From Paenibacillus xylanilyticus (GTDB taxonomy: Bacteria; Bacillota; Bacilli; Paenibacillales; Paenibacillaceae): a stretch of DNA of 64,000 nt. Location: assembly GCF_009664365.1 (NCBI RefSeq), contig NZ_CP044310.1, forward strand, positions 1,933,001 to 1,997,000, given 5' to 3'. Both the position numbers and the translations under genes were made by a program. Shown piece after piece: positions 1-9,078 of this stretch (positions within the stretch are counted from its first letter, which is position 1; each line of letters begins with the position of its first letter). Below the pieces are notes generated by a model. That model was not told the origin of the DNA. It saw only the letters and a list, made by a program, of their open reading frames with translations, and searched no databases.

Positions 1-548
1 CGTGGTGTCACACCGAGATTGTATGGGATGAGGAATTGGGCCCTGAAGAAGAGTGTCCGTACTGTCACAATGAACTGAAGGGTTACCGTACGCTGAACAT
101 CAACATTGGTGAAGAAGAGGATGAAGATGAAGTCAGTGATATTTACGATGTGGATGATGCTCAGGACAACGATCAAACCACTGACCTCGCGGCATTGTGG
201 GGAGATGAAGTTGAACTGAAATTGCCTGAGCTGCGAACACTAACCAAATACGCGGACGATGGGAATGATCTGATTCTGTATGAAGAAGGTGTGGAGAAAC
301 AGCTGGATCTGCAGGAAGAAGTACCGGAATGTCCACATTGCCGTGAATTCATGATTCTCGCAGGTACACAAACGTCCACGAAGGACACATTTACTCCTGT
401 AGCTAACGCGGTTTCAAGAACCGATTCCCTGCTGGATGCACCATTTACAGTTCAAATGTATGTCTGCTCCGGCTGTTTCCAAGTTCAATATAGTTTGTCT
501 GAAGATGACCGTCTGCGCCTGATTCAAAATCTGAGCGCCAAGAAGTAA
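1..548 (+). CDS. Cys-rich (zinc-ribbon-like) hypothetical protein, 5' partial
   Basis: The frame is open from base 3 and ends at TAA 546-548; the start lies before the window, so about 181 C-terminal residues are visible. Two cysteine clusters can be seen: WCH followed by ECPYC near the visible N-terminus, and PECPHC plus YVCSGC towards the C-terminus. They flank a very acidic stretch (runs of E and D). This spacing suggests two metal-binding knuckles. I do not recognise a named family and assign no function. A TTG at 36 is an internal codon of the longer frame, not a convincing start, because no RBS precedes it. Confidence 0.75.
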   Translation, partial: WCHTEIVWDEELGPEEECPYCHNELKGYRTLNINIGEEEDEDEVSDIYDVDDAQDNDQTTDLAALWGDEVELKLPELRTLTKYADDGNDLILYEEGVEKQLDLQEEVPECPHCREFMILAGTQTSTKDTFTPVANAVSRTDSLLDAPFTVQMYVCSGCFQVQYSLSEDDRLRLIQNLSAKK

Positions 549-668
549 TTCCCATTCACTGAAAATGAAATATTCCTGAGATTCGTCATGTTTTTCCTCT
601 GCTTGGGGTACGTTAACCCTTAGACTTGCCGCGATGCGCTGGCTTCAAGCGGAATGAGGAGGGAGCAG

Positions 669-1883
669 ATGAAGATATCTCTGGGCCGACAATCCATTCT
701 GCTTCTGGGCGTGAATGGATTGTTTGTGTTAGCCGGAGCTTTGTCGGGGACGTTTCTGAATGTATATCTATGGAAGAGTCGTCCGGACTATGCGATGCTG
801 GGATGGTTTACGGTAAGCCAACAGCTTGCACTTGGATTGACATTCTGGTTAGCCGGTAAATGGGTCAAAGAACATAATAAAATGAGTGCGCTGCGTCTAG
901 GCACGGCATTGTCTGGCATTTTTTATATGCTTGTTCTGTGGGCTGGACCAAGAGCGGTAGATTGGATATGGCCACTCGGCATATTGCTTGGATGTGCTCT
1001 GGGTCTGTTCTGGATCGCTTTTAATGTGGTGTACTTTGAAGTAACAGACCGGGAGAACCGGGACCTGTTCAATGGATGGGTCGGGTTGTTGGGCTCCATG
1101 ACAGGAATCATTGGTCCCTGGTTCTCGGGATTGATTATCTCGAAGATGGCGGATAATTCGGGTTATCGGCTCATTTTTACCGTGTCACTTGTGATATACG
1201 TGATTGCCGTTGTCTTCAGCTTTTTTTTGAAAAAGAGAAAAGTAAGCGGCACCTACCGCTGGTCGGAACCCTGGCAGCAATTATCAAGATCAGGCAGCGA
1301 GTGGAGACCGCTGGGGCTAGGATTGGCTGCTCAAGGTGTAAGGGAGGGTGTATTCGCCTTTCTAATTGCATTGCTCGTTTATGTAGCTACGGAACAGGAG
1401 TATAAGCTGGGTCAATTCTCATTAATTACATCCGCCGTAGCTTTGGTCAGTTATTGGATGGCGGGCAAGTGGTTTAAACCACATTATAGATCAAAAGGTA
1501 TGTTGACGGGGGCAATTATCTTATTTCTCGTTCTTCTGCCTCTCATCTGGAAGGTAAGCTATGGCACGCTTTTAATTATGGGGGTTGGCTCAGCGCTGGC
1601 CATGCCGTTATACATGCTCCCCATGATTGCGGCAGGATTCGACTTGATGGGCATGAGCGGCGAAAATGTGGAGAAAAGGGTTGAACTTGTCGTTTTAAGG
1701 GAGCTCTGTCTGATGACAGGCCGCCTGGCTGGTCTTGCCGTGTTTATCATTATTGTAATCAATGGCCCTTCGCTTCGTACGTTAACCTGGCTCATCGTGG
1801 TTTTGGGAGTTTTCCCATTGGTCGGCTGGTTCTTTATGCGTAAAATGTTAGTAGGGACGGAGCAGGGGAAGCCATCGTCCTGA
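669..1883 (+). CDS. MFS-type membrane transporter
   Basis: A 404-residue, very hydrophobic protein with about 12 predicted membrane segments, the usual size and pattern for the major facilitator superfamily. The first helix (residues ~8-30) is followed by short charged loops, and a long basic central loop near residue 195 (KKRK) separates two six-helix halves. I chose ATG 669 because AGGAGGG at 657-663 sits at correct spacing; the ATG at 654 overlaps that RBS. The substrate cannot be told from sequence. The gene stands alone and converges on the next gene across a shared terminator. Confidence 0.85.
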   Translation: MKISLGRQSILLLGVNGLFVLAGALSGTFLNVYLWKSRPDYAMLGWFTVSQQLALGLTFWLAGKWVKEHNKMSALRLGTALSGIFYMLVLWAGPRAVDWIWPLGILLGCALGLFWIAFNVVYFEVTDRENRDLFNGWVGLLGSMTGIIGPWFSGLIISKMADNSGYRLIFTVSLVIYVIAVVFSFFLKKRKVSGTYRWSEPWQQLSRSGSEWRPLGLGLAAQGVREGVFAFLIALLVYVATEQEYKLGQFSLITSAVALVSYWMAGKWFKPHYRSKGMLTGAIILFLVLLPLIWKVSYGTLLIMGVGSALAMPLYMLPMIAAGFDLMGMSGENVEKRVELVVLRELCLMTGRLAGLAVFIIIVINGPSLRTLTWLIVVLGVFPLVGWFFMRKMLVGTEQGKPSS

Positions 1884-1902
1884 TCCGTTTGGTCACAACC
1901 AA

Positions 1903-1950
1903 AAAAAAGGTGCAGAATCAGGAAACCCACTCCTGATCTGCACCTTTTTC
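1903..1950. terminator. Bidirectional intrinsic terminator
   Basis: Near-perfect stem (AAAGGTGCAG-A-ATCAGGA pairing with TCCTGAT-CTGCACCTTT) with A-run on one side and T-run on the other. It lies between convergent genes and can serve both strands. Confidence 0.9.
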
Positions 1951-1954
1951 TATT

Positions 1955-3175
1955 TTACACGGGGGAAGGTTTAGTGGTTCTGGTCAGAGAGAACAGTTCC
2001 ATGTCTTCGTTATGGCTCCCAGTAATCACATCCGCAATAAGAGATGCAGCAATCATGCTATATACGGTCCCGTTGCCCCCATATCCTTCGATAAAGTAAC
2101 AGTTCGGGTATTCAGGATGAGGACCAATCAGCGGAAGTCCATCATGGGTGCTGCCGAATACCGCTTCCCAGGCATAGTCTATTTCCAGATCCGGAAGTGG
2201 GAAATAGCTAGATACCTTTTTAAGTAAATCCTCACCTCTATGCTCGGCCCGAATCGCACGCTGGTCTTCTCGCGGAATTTCCTCATCGAGACCTCCCGCA
2301 ATAATTCTGCCATCCGGGGTGGTGCGCATGTATAAATATGGACGAGCTGTTTCCCATATCATGCTGTGATTGTACCAGCTGCTAAGATCTTTCAGTGGCT
2401 TGGTTGCAATTGCATAGGTGCTCTTCAGATAAGCGCCACGGTCATTTTTGATCTCCTGAGTCTCGTAACCGGTAGAGAAGATAACCTGCTTGGCACGAAT
2501 TGTCCCGTTCGGAGTGTAACAGAGGACGCCTTCTTCACCATATTCACAATGGATCATCTCCGTCCGTTCATACACTTGGGCTCCTTCTTTTGAAGCAGAC
2601 TGCAGCAGGCCGTGTACCAGCCTATAAGGGTTAACTTCGGCATCTCCATGGGTATACAGTGCCATCGGTTTGCTGAATGGGAAGTTCGCACTAATTTTGT
2701 CCCGGTTCCACAGCTCAACATCGAAGCCATGGGTTTTGAGCGTATGGTATTCTTCTTCCAGAAGAGCGACATCTTCTTCAAGGCTTGCACAGTACAAACT
2801 GTTACGAGGAATATACCATGGATCAAGATCTAGACTCGAAGCCGTCTCTTCTAATTTCTTCATGGCAGTACGGCACAGTTCATAAAAGCGTACCCCACGT
2901 TGTTCACCAAAGGTATTGATACAGGAGGTAAGCGTTTTGTCGTTGGAATATTGAAGTAGTCCGGTGTTTGCCATACTGCTCCCATGACCGATTTCTCTTT
3001 TATCAATAACGACTGTACGCACACCTCTCTCGGTTAATAGTTTGGCGGACAATGCTCCTCCCATACCACCACCGATAATGAGACAGTCACAGGAGATCTC
3101 GCCTTCTAGAACAGGATAACTGTATGAGGATGTGAATGTAGTTGGCCAGAATGTATTGCCATTAATAAGTTCCAT
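1955..3175 (-). CDS. FAD-dependent oxidoreductase, DAO family
   Basis: A 406-residue flavoprotein of the D-amino-acid oxidase/glycine oxidase (DAO) superfamily. The dinucleotide-binding motif GGGMGG lies at residues 35-40 after a beta strand (CDCLII) and is followed by an acidic strand end (VVIDKREIG). Near the C-terminus a second FAD contact region (FIEGYGGNGTVYSM) is visible. Such enzymes oxidise amines or amino acids; the substrate is not evident. There is no signal peptide, so it is cytoplasmic. The RBS GAGGTG precedes ATG 3175 on the minus strand. It is a monocistronic gene, convergent with the transporter. Confidence 0.85.
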   Translation of the reverse strand: MELINGNTFWPTTFTSSYSYPVLEGEISCDCLIIGGGMGGALSAKLLTERGVRTVVIDKREIGHGSSMANTGLLQYSNDKTLTSCINTFGEQRGVRFYELCRTAMKKLEETASSLDLDPWYIPRNSLYCASLEEDVALLEEEYHTLKTHGFDVELWNRDKISANFPFSKPMALYTHGDAEVNPYRLVHGLLQSASKEGAQVYERTEMIHCEYGEEGVLCYTPNGTIRAKQVIFSTGYETQEIKNDRGAYLKSTYAIATKPLKDLSSWYNHSMIWETARPYLYMRTTPDGRIIAGGLDEEIPREDQRAIRAEHRGEDLLKKVSSYFPLPDLEIDYAWEAVFGSTHDGLPLIGPHPEYPNCYFIEGYGGNGTVYSMIAASLIADVITGSHNEDMELFSLTRTTKPSPV

Positions 3176-3274
3176 TATGAATCACCTCGGTTTGGATTGT
3201 TAAATAAGTATACTTTTGCAGGACAAGGTAACAATAAATTCGCATAAACTTTAGGTTAAGGAGGAAAAAAGCAC

Positions 3275-3505
3275 ATGCAAAATACGCAGATGCAGGCGCT
3301 TAGCCCCAAGGAACTGAACTACATTGCGGATTCGATCTCCAATGAAGAAATGCTGATCAAACAGTGTGCAGCAACAGCTTCCATCACACATAACCCGCAA
3401 ATCCAGCAAGCTCTGAATCAGTATGTACGCTCACATGAACAGCATCTGAACACACTCGTCCATGCCCTTCAGCAGCATCAGTCCCTTGCACCAACACAGT
3501 CTTAG
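3275..3505 (+). CDS. Small CotF-like/spore-associated protein
   Basis: A 76-residue helical, Gln/His-rich protein (LSPKELNYIADSISNEEM..., HEQHLNTLVHALQQHQ) resembling the helical ferritin-like domain of coat protein F relatives. RBS AAGGAGGAAAA lies just upstream of ATG 3275. It precedes another CotF-like gene by 38 bp, so the two probably form a sporulation operon. Upstream, CATAAACTT (3243-3251) resembles the -10 of mother-cell sigma factors (CATANNNTA) with one mismatch; I regard this only as a hint. The exact role (coat structural protein or cargo) is inferred from resemblance. Confidence 0.75.
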   Translation: MQNTQMQALSPKELNYIADSISNEEMLIKQCAATASITHNPQIQQALNQYVRSHEQHLNTLVHALQQHQSLAPTQS

Positions 3506-3543
3506 GTAGTCCAAGATATTTTAAATGTATAGGAGGAAACCGC

Positions 3544-3939
3544 GTGTACTCTCAATCTTTGTCATCTGGTGGAAATTTTATGCAGGAGCAGGATCTGCTG
3601 AAGTCGATTCTTGCAGATTTAAGACGAACTTCCCGTGAATATACTACAGCAACGACTGAATCTTCCTGCCCTGTTACCCGCAGAATGTTTACAGATCTGA
3701 CGAACGATACCCTTAGATTGCAAGGAGAGCTGTTTAACCTGATGCAGCAGAACAACATGTATTCTGCTTCTTCCAAAGCCTCTCGGAGCGAGCTGGACAA
3801 ATCGATCCAATCTGCACAACAAACGCAGCAGAAATGTCATCAGTTCATTCAGGAAAAGAATACCCTTTCCAGTCCATATAGCCAGGCGCCTAATGTGCCT
3901 CAGCATCAACCGAATTACGGTAACCCTTATTACATGTAA
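3544..3939 (+). CDS. Spore coat protein CotF-like
   Basis: A 131-residue protein with a helical CotF-like domain (residues ~12-100; QDLLKSILADLRRTSREY, then EGEL-type helices) and a Pro/Gln/Tyr/Asn-rich tail ending NPYYM, a composition common among coat proteins. GTG 3544 is the start because AGGAGGA at 3532-3538 sits 5-6 nt upstream. It is the second gene of a two-gene sporulation unit ending at the terminator at 4009. CotF-family proteins are structural proteins of the Bacillus spore coat; assignment here rests on motif resemblance. Confidence 0.8.
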   Translation: MYSQSLSSGGNFMQEQDLLKSILADLRRTSREYTTATTESSCPVTRRMFTDLTNDTLRLQGELFNLMQQNNMYSASSKASRSELDKSIQSAQQTQQKCHQFIQEKNTLSSPYSQAPNVPQHQPNYGNPYYM

Positions 3940-4008
3940 CCTTTTTGCGAACAGGTTGAAGCACAACCTTAGGAATAAGGATTGAAGCATAGATTGTCCA
4001 GACCATAC

Positions 4009-4043
4009 CACCGCTTGCCTGAATTGAGGGCAGGCGGTTTTTA
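4009..4043 (+). terminator. Intrinsic terminator after coat genes
   Basis: ACCGCTTGCC pairs with GGCAGGCGGT (one G-T wobble), followed by TTTTTAG. Confidence 0.85.
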
Positions 4044-4046
4044 GCT

Positions 4047-4074
4047 TTGCACAGACGTTAAATTCATGTAATAT
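4047..4074 (+). promoter_or_regulatory. Putative sigma-A promoter for the lrp-aminotransferase pair
   Basis: TTGCAC (4047-4052), 16-nt spacer, TAATAT (4069-4074), 49 bp before the Lrp start and just after the upstream terminator. Confidence 0.55.
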
Positions 4075-4122
4075 AAGTATTAATTCATTTTCAGGAACCT
4101 GGATGACGCTGGAGGGAAAGTC

Positions 4123-4623
4123 ATGAAAGATTTGAACGATCTGCAATTAAAAGTTCTGGATCTGCTGAAGGAAGACGCAAGAAGGACTCCGGCGCTGCTG
4201 TCTACACTGCTTGGGGAGTCTGAAGACAAGATCAAGAACGCTGTGGCCCAGCTCGAACAGGACCACGTTATTGTAAAGTATGCCACGGTGGTTAACTGGA
4301 GCAAAATCGACGATGAGAAAGTGACAGCCCTGATTGAAGTACAGATCACACCGGAACGCGGTCGTGGTTTTGAGGGTATCGCCGAACGCATTTATTTGTA
4401 TCCACAAGTGAAATCCGTCTATCTCATGTCAGGTGCATACGATCTGCTCGTAGAAGTAGAAGGTGGCAACCTGCGTGAAGTCGCTAACTTTGTATCAGAG
4501 AAGCTGTCTCCAATTGATTCTGTGCTTTCGACCAAAACCAATTTTATTCTTAAAAAATATAAACAGGACGGGATCATTTTTGAAGACCATCAGGAAGATA
4601 ACCGTCTCATGATCTCGCCGTAA
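4123..4623 (+). CDS. Lrp/AsnC-family transcriptional regulator
   Basis: 166 residues. The N-terminal winged helix-turn-helix (residues ~3-55, LNDLQLKVLDLLKEDARRTP...) is followed by an alpha-beta RAM effector domain (residues ~65-145, with VYLMSGAYDLLVEVEG), the layout of Lrp/AsnC regulators that sense amino acids. RBS GGAGGG 4111-4116. The stop is 13 nt from the next gene, an aminotransferase; the same pairing occurs in Bacillus as yugG-yugH. It probably regulates its own operon in response to an amino acid; the ligand is unknown. Confidence 0.9.
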   Translation: MKDLNDLQLKVLDLLKEDARRTPALLSTLLGESEDKIKNAVAQLEQDHVIVKYATVVNWSKIDDEKVTALIEVQITPERGRGFEGIAERIYLYPQVKSVYLMSGAYDLLVEVEGGNLREVANFVSEKLSPIDSVLSTKTNFILKKYKQDGIIFEDHQEDNRLMISP

Positions 4624-4636
4624 AGGAAGATGTGTC

Positions 4637-5845
4637 ATGATAGTGAATGAACAGACAACAGGGAACAACAAGAAGATGACCTCGTATCTGGCACCTCTGG
4701 TTCAGCAGATACCCCCATCCGGGATTCGGAAGTTTTTCGACCTGGTTGGTGACAACAAGGATATCATTACTCTCGGTGTCGGAGAACCTGACTTTGTAAC
4801 GCCTTGGCATATGCGTGAAGCTTGCGTATACTCCCTCGAGAGAGGTATGACAAGTTATACATCCAATGCGGGAATGCCCAAATTGAGAGAAGCCATCAGT
4901 CATTATCTGGATACTCAATTTGATACCAAGTACGATCCCAAGGATGAAATTATCGTTACGGTTGGCGGTAGTGAGGCGATTGACCTTGCTCTACGTGCAT
5001 TAATTGTACCAGGAGATGAGATTCTCATTCCGGAGCCTTCGTATGTAGCCTATTCACCAATTGCTTCAATTGGCGGAGGGGTTCCTGTGGGTGTCGAAAC
5101 GTATGCCAAGGACCAATTCAAATTGACTGCGGAGTCACTGGAAGCATCGATCACACCGAAGTCCAAAGTGGTGATTTTGTGTTATCCAAGCAATCCGACC
5201 GGTGCGATTATGACGTACGAAGACTGGTTGCCTATTGCAGAAGTCATCAAAAAGCATGACCTGATCGTCATTGCTGACGAAATCTATGCAGAACTGACGT
5301 ATACTCAAAAACATGTCAGCTTCGCTTCGATCCCGGATATGAAGGAGCGCACGATTCTTGTGAGCGGCTTCTCCAAAGCTTTTGCCATGACGGGTTGGCG
5401 GATTGGTTACATGTGCGGTCATCCGGAACTTATCGCAGCCATGTTGAAAATCCACCAGTATACCGTAATGTGTGCTCCAGCGATGGGACAGGTCGCAGCA
5501 CTTGAGGCGTTAACGAATGGACTGGGAGAGAAAGACCGCATGGTCGAATCCTATAATCAGCGCAGACGTCTTATCGTACAGGGATTCCGTGACATCGGCC
5601 TGGATTGCCATGAACCTCAGGGAGCCTTCTATGCATTCCCGAGTATTCAAAGTACGGGCCTGAACTCTGATCTTTTTGCCGAACGTCTCCTGACCGAAAA
5701 TAAAGTTGCTGCTGTTCCTGGTAACGTGTTTGGCCCACAGGGAGAAGGCTTCTTGCGCTGTTCTTACGCCACTTCAGTGACCCAATTGAATGAAGCTTTG
5801 GAACGAATCGGAAATTTTGTTTACAAACTGCAAAAAGAGGGTTAA
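4637..5845 (+). CDS. Class I/II PLP-dependent aminotransferase (YugH-like)
   Basis: A 402-residue fold-type I aminotransferase. Visible features: substrate/cofactor motifs GVGEPDF (47-53), PSNPTG (184-189), the DEIYAEL aspartate region (214-220) and the PLP-binding lysine K247 in SGFSKAFAMTGWRIGY. Length and motifs fit aspartate/alanine/aromatic aminotransferases of subgroup I-gamma. It is the second gene after an Lrp regulator, so it probably serves amino-acid catabolism or biosynthesis under Lrp control. ATG 4637 is preceded by AAAGGAAG; the later in-frame ATG at 4676 has no RBS. Substrate choice cannot be read from sequence. Confidence 0.9.
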   Translation: MIVNEQTTGNNKKMTSYLAPLVQQIPPSGIRKFFDLVGDNKDIITLGVGEPDFVTPWHMREACVYSLERGMTSYTSNAGMPKLREAISHYLDTQFDTKYDPKDEIIVTVGGSEAIDLALRALIVPGDEILIPEPSYVAYSPIASIGGGVPVGVETYAKDQFKLTAESLEASITPKSKVVILCYPSNPTGAIMTYEDWLPIAEVIKKHDLIVIADEIYAELTYTQKHVSFASIPDMKERTILVSGFSKAFAMTGWRIGYMCGHPELIAAMLKIHQYTVMCAPAMGQVAALEALTNGLGEKDRMVESYNQRRRLIVQGFRDIGLDCHEPQGAFYAFPSIQSTGLNSDLFAERLLTENKVAAVPGNVFGPQGEGFLRCSYATSVTQLNEALERIGNFVYKLQKEG

Positions 5846-5989
5846 TAAGAAGTAGGGTGTTTTCGAAAATGTGGACATTTTGCAACTTAGAAAAAAATAA
5901 CTTTCTTTTACTAAATATTGTGATATAATTTCAATTTGAAATATGTTTTTCATATATTTGGAAACTAATTTTCCAAGGAGGGGTTAGCA

Positions 5990-6256
5990 TTGTTTTGTGT
6001 AGAATATGATTTACCGACTAATCGTGGGCAGTACCTGGCTGAAGGCGATCAAGGCGACCGATGGTCGGTGAGACCAGATCACGAATCTTTGCATGACATT
6101 TCCTTGGAAGATGAGATCCACATGCTTCGTCGCAAGATGGAACAGATTTTTATGGAGGAGAAATCCTTTACTTCAGAGATTGTGATTGAAATCAGCAGTT
6201 TATTGGATCTGAAGATCAATGAATATATGAAAGCTAACCCGATAAAAGGCAGGTAA
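5990..6256 (+). CDS. Spo0E-like aspartyl-phosphate phosphatase
   Basis: An 88-residue protein whose C-terminal half (EDEIHMLRRKMEQIF..., then ISSLLDLKINEYM) matches the two-helix Spo0E family, with S-S-L-L-D as the variant of the SQELD signature. Family members dephosphorylate Spo0A-P and so delay sporulation. TTG 5990 is the likely start: AAGGAGGGG (5976-5983) is well placed and there is no suitable ATG. The N-terminal ~35 residues are longer than in minimal Spo0E proteins. A -10-like TATAAT (5924-5929) lies upstream without a convincing -35. Confidence 0.8.
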   Translation: MFCVEYDLPTNRGQYLAEGDQGDRWSVRPDHESLHDISLEDEIHMLRRKMEQIFMEEKSFTSEIVIEISSLLDLKINEYMKANPIKGR

Positions 6257-6291
6257 ATTGATACTTACGAAAACGTTACCCATATTTATGT

Positions 6292-6321
6292 TAAAGGAGG
6301 CCCTTAGGGGTCTTCTTTTTT
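6292..6321 (+). terminator. Intrinsic terminator after Spo0E-like gene
   Basis: AAAGGAGGCCC pairs with GGGTCTTCTTT (with wobbles), followed by T6. Confidence 0.75.
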
Positions 6322-6414
6322 GATGGGTTAAGAAATCTCTTATTTGTAAGGGCTATTTTTTTGCGTGGAACAATTGTGATATATTGTACTAAGGAGACTA
6401 AAGGGGGAACTGGA

Positions 6415-6966
6415 ATGAAGAGATTTTGGGGGCTAACCGCACTCGTATCATTGATTTTTCTGCTCGCTGGATGTGGTGGTAAAGACGGATTTACCATTTT
6501 TATCATTGATAATCAAGGTAATCCATCCGTAATCGGAGAACAGTTACAGGCCAATCTGCAGCAGAAACTGGGTGAGGAACCTAAAGTGGAAGTCATTACA
6601 AGCGCCATGTATGATGTACAGAAGATTATGGTAGAATACGCTGCAGGCAGTCATGATATTTTCATTCTGCCCGAGGCAGATATGAAACAATACGGAAGCA
6701 ATGGTTCCAATATTCCGCTGGATGATACATTTGATCCTGAGAAATATAAGCGTGGTGTATTTGAGGGCGGAGTGTTAGTTGAGGATGGTCAGGGAGACGA
6801 TGGCACCGATATGAAGCAAGAAACCCATCTCTATGGCATCCCACTCGAAGATATGCAGATGTTTAAGGATGTGGAATATGCCGCCCAAAATCTGTTTGCT
6901 ACCATTCCGCTATCGGCTGCCAATGTTGAAGAATCCAAAAAAGTGCTGAAGGCGCTGACAGAATAG
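6415..6966 (+). CDS. Secreted lipoprotein of unknown function
   Basis: 183 residues. A lipoprotein signal (MKRFWG, hydrophobic core, LLAGC) puts the lipidated cysteine at C20. The mature part is acidic, with the look of a periplasmic-binding-like fragment (VEVITSAMYDVQKIMVEYAAGSHD, then DIFILPEAD), but I cannot place it in a named family. ATG 6415 follows AAGGGGGAA; upstream in-frame codons would precede the signal peptide and lack support. It lies 34 bp before the CobU-like gene and may be cotranscribed with it. Confidence 0.75.
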   Translation: MKRFWGLTALVSLIFLLAGCGGKDGFTIFIIDNQGNPSVIGEQLQANLQQKLGEEPKVEVITSAMYDVQKIMVEYAAGSHDIFILPEADMKQYGSNGSNIPLDDTFDPEKYKRGVFEGGVLVEDGQGDDGTDMKQETHLYGIPLEDMQMFKDVEYAAQNLFATIPLSAANVEESKKVLKALTE

Positions 6967-7000
6967 CGTATAAGTATGGTAACTGAAGGAGGGGAGCGGA

Positions 7001-7540
7001 TTGCTGATTACGGTCACTGGCGGGATAGGGAGTGGTAAAACCCGGTTTGCCCTAGGTTATGCAGCTCAAATCAGCCGGGAAGGAATCTATTTATCCACAG
7101 GCGATCATGATCCGGTGATTCCGGAACTGCCATCCGCTCATTATCGAGCCATTTCAGCCGGAAATGGCCATCACCTGACGGAAGTCATTCATCAGATCAA
7201 TCGGGAATCGAATCTGTTTCTGGCTGATCAGCGAATTGTCATAGTGGACAGTCTGACTTCGTGGATGGCTGCCGGATTTAGAGCAACGGATGATCTTGAT
7301 CAACAACGCGTACATACACAACAGCTGCTTGATGCCTTACTATCTTATCAGGGCAAGTTGCTGGTCGTTACCAATGAAATGCAGGGTTCCCTGTATCCAT
7401 CGGAAGAGGAGCGTATTTTTGCCGCAAGGATGGCTTCGGTGAATCGTGCACTGCAGTCTCACTCGGAACGCATGTACATGGTGGTATCGGGACTAGCCAT
7501 TGATCTGAAGAAGCGAGAAGTGCGGTACCACGATTCCTGA
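7001..7540 (+). CDS. cobU: CobU-like adenosylcobinamide kinase/guanylyltransferase
   Basis: 179 residues with an N-terminal P-loop GGIGSGKT (7-14), a Walker-B-like strand IVIVDSLTSW, and the C-terminal CobU pattern VVTNEMQGSLYP ... RMASVNRAL ... MVVSGLAI. CobU phosphorylates adenosylcobinamide and adds GMP in corrinoid salvage. The G-x-x-H kinase/transfer region is less clear, so one activity could be reduced. TTG 7001 is chosen because AAGGAGGGG (about 6987-6995) is correctly spaced. A PduO-type adenosyltransferase lies 1 kb downstream, which fits corrinoid scavenging, but no other cob genes are in the window. Confidence 0.75.
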   Translation: MLITVTGGIGSGKTRFALGYAAQISREGIYLSTGDHDPVIPELPSAHYRAISAGNGHHLTEVIHQINRESNLFLADQRIVIVDSLTSWMAAGFRATDDLDQQRVHTQQLLDALLSYQGKLLVVTNEMQGSLYPSEEERIFAARMASVNRALQSHSERMYMVVSGLAIDLKKREVRYHDS

Positions 7541-7569
7541 GTATAGTAGGTCAAGAAGCCAGGTAAACA

Positions 7570-7612
7570 AAAGCCTCCATAACCACAACCTGTGGTACGG
7601 AGGCTTATTTAT
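7570..7612. terminator. Bidirectional intrinsic terminator
   Basis: AAGCCTCC ... ACCACA pairs with TGTGGT ... GGAGGCTT, between convergent genes (cobU-like and dedA). Confidence 0.85.
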
Positions 7613-7663
7613 ATGGAGTAATATATGATTATGATTACAATTCAGTTGCATAAGACGCGATTT

Positions 7664-8275
7664 CTATTTGCTTTTTTTCATACGTCTGATCCACCAGATC
7701 ACGCAACCAACCACGATAATGGCGAGCAGCGCATATACCACCAGTGAATAGACGTCCATAAAGTGCAAAATATTTTCCCAAGAAGCGCCAAGCGCAGCCC
7801 CAACCAAGACCAAAATAATGTTCCAGGCGAGTGTCCCGATGGTGGTGAAGAGGACGAACAAACCGAATTTCATATTGGACATGCCTGCTGGAATGGAGAT
7901 GAGACTGCGAACAAGTGGCACCATGCGGCAGAATAGTACCGTCCACATTCCATATTTGTCAAACCATGCATCAACACGGTGGATATCTTCTTTTTTGATT
8001 CGCAGAATATGTCCCCAGCGATCTACAATTTTCTCCAGACGCTCTACATCAATCAGCAATCCGATTCCATAGAGAATCACTGCACCCAGCACAGAACCGA
8101 TGGTAGCCGCAATGATAACACCTGGAAGAGTGAGGCTGGTGTACGTCGTCATAAATCCGCCAAAAGGCAAAATAATCTCCGAAGGAATGGGAGGAAATAC
8201 GTTTTCGAGCGCAATAATGAGTGCGATCCCTATGTAGCCGTATTGTTCCATGAAATCGGTTATCCAGTTTTGCAT
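7664..8275 (-). CDS. DedA-family membrane protein
   Basis: 203 residues with about five hydrophobic segments and the DedA/SNARE-associated hallmarks: FPPIPSEIILPFGG near residue 30, GxxxG-rich helix (IGSVLGAVILYGIG) and FCRMVPLVRSLISIPAGMSNM near residue 125. DedA proteins are implicated in lipid (undecaprenyl phosphate, PE) translocation and envelope homeostasis. Start ATG 8275 follows GAGGAG; an upstream extension of 40 residues has no RBS and unlike composition, so I reject it. Monocistronic. Confidence 0.9.
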   Translation of the reverse strand: MQNWITDFMEQYGYIGIALIIALENVFPPIPSEIILPFGGFMTTYTSLTLPGVIIAATIGSVLGAVILYGIGLLIDVERLEKIVDRWGHILRIKKEDIHRVDAWFDKYGMWTVLFCRMVPLVRSLISIPAGMSNMKFGLFVLFTTIGTLAWNIILVLVGAALGASWENILHFMDVYSLVVYALLAIIVVGCVIWWIRRMKKSK

Positions 8276-8502
8276 AATCGTCTCCTCTACTTTTGATTTA
8301 CCTGAATTTGACGTATACTCGGGCAGAGCACGCCAATTCATATATACGTGCAAAGGGTACAAGCGGTTTCTGAAAAAAATGCATTTCCGTATCAAGCAGA
8401 GGTCAAGTATACTGGTTAAGTTGAGATTAGAAGGGCAGGCATATTAAGTATTAACCGATGTTTTGCCATGTGAATGAAATTAAACATTTGGAGGGATTGC
8501 AA

Positions 8503-9078
8503 ATGGGCATCTATACACGAACAGGTGATGAAGGGCAAACTTCGGTCATCGGAGGACGGGTGATCAAAGATGACGACCGCGTTGAAGCTTACGGTACCAT
8601 CGATGAGCTGAATTGTTTTGTCGGCCAGGCAATCAGTCAGATCGATGATACAGAGGGGAAATTCGAGGATTTGCGCGAACATTTGCTGGAGGTTCAGCAA
8701 GAATTGTTTGATTGTGGGTCGGACCTGGCGTTTGTGAAAATCAGCGAAACCAAATACAAAGTGCGGGATGACATGGTCACCCGGCTTGAACAATGGATTG
8801 ATCAGTATGACGCGGAGAACCCGAAAGTGGAACGGTTCATTATCCCGGGAGGCAGCCCGCTGTCTTCAGCGCTTCATGTGTGCCGTACGGTATGCCGCCG
8901 TGCAGAGCGCCGCACGGTAACATTGGGACAGCATACAGATATTAATCCTTCGGTACGCCGTTACTTGAACCGTCTGTCTGATTATTTCTTCGTTGTAGCA
9001 CGGACCGCCAATGCCAGACAGCAGGTGTCGGATATTGAATATGTACGGAGCAAAAAAGTGTTCCGCCGCAAAGAATGA
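8503..9078 (+). CDS. pduO: PduO-type ATP:cob(I)alamin adenosyltransferase
   Basis: 191 residues. N-terminal YTRTGDEGQTSVIGG is the ATP-binding signature of PduO-type enzymes, and the C-terminal CRTVCRRAERR ... YLNRLSDYFFVVAR supplies the second conserved block. It converts cob(I)alamin to adenosylcobalamin. ATG 8503 has GGAGGG ten nt upstream; the upstream in-frame ATG (8458) is unsupported. Its stop overlaps the start of the RluA gene by 4 bp (ATGA), implying translational coupling. Confidence 0.92.
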   Translation: MGIYTRTGDEGQTSVIGGRVIKDDDRVEAYGTIDELNCFVGQAISQIDDTEGKFEDLREHLLEVQQELFDCGSDLAFVKISETKYKVRDDMVTRLEQWIDQYDAENPKVERFIIPGGSPLSSALHVCRTVCRRAERRTVTLGQHTDINPSVRRYLNRLSDYFFVVARTANARQQVSDIEYVRSKKVFRRKE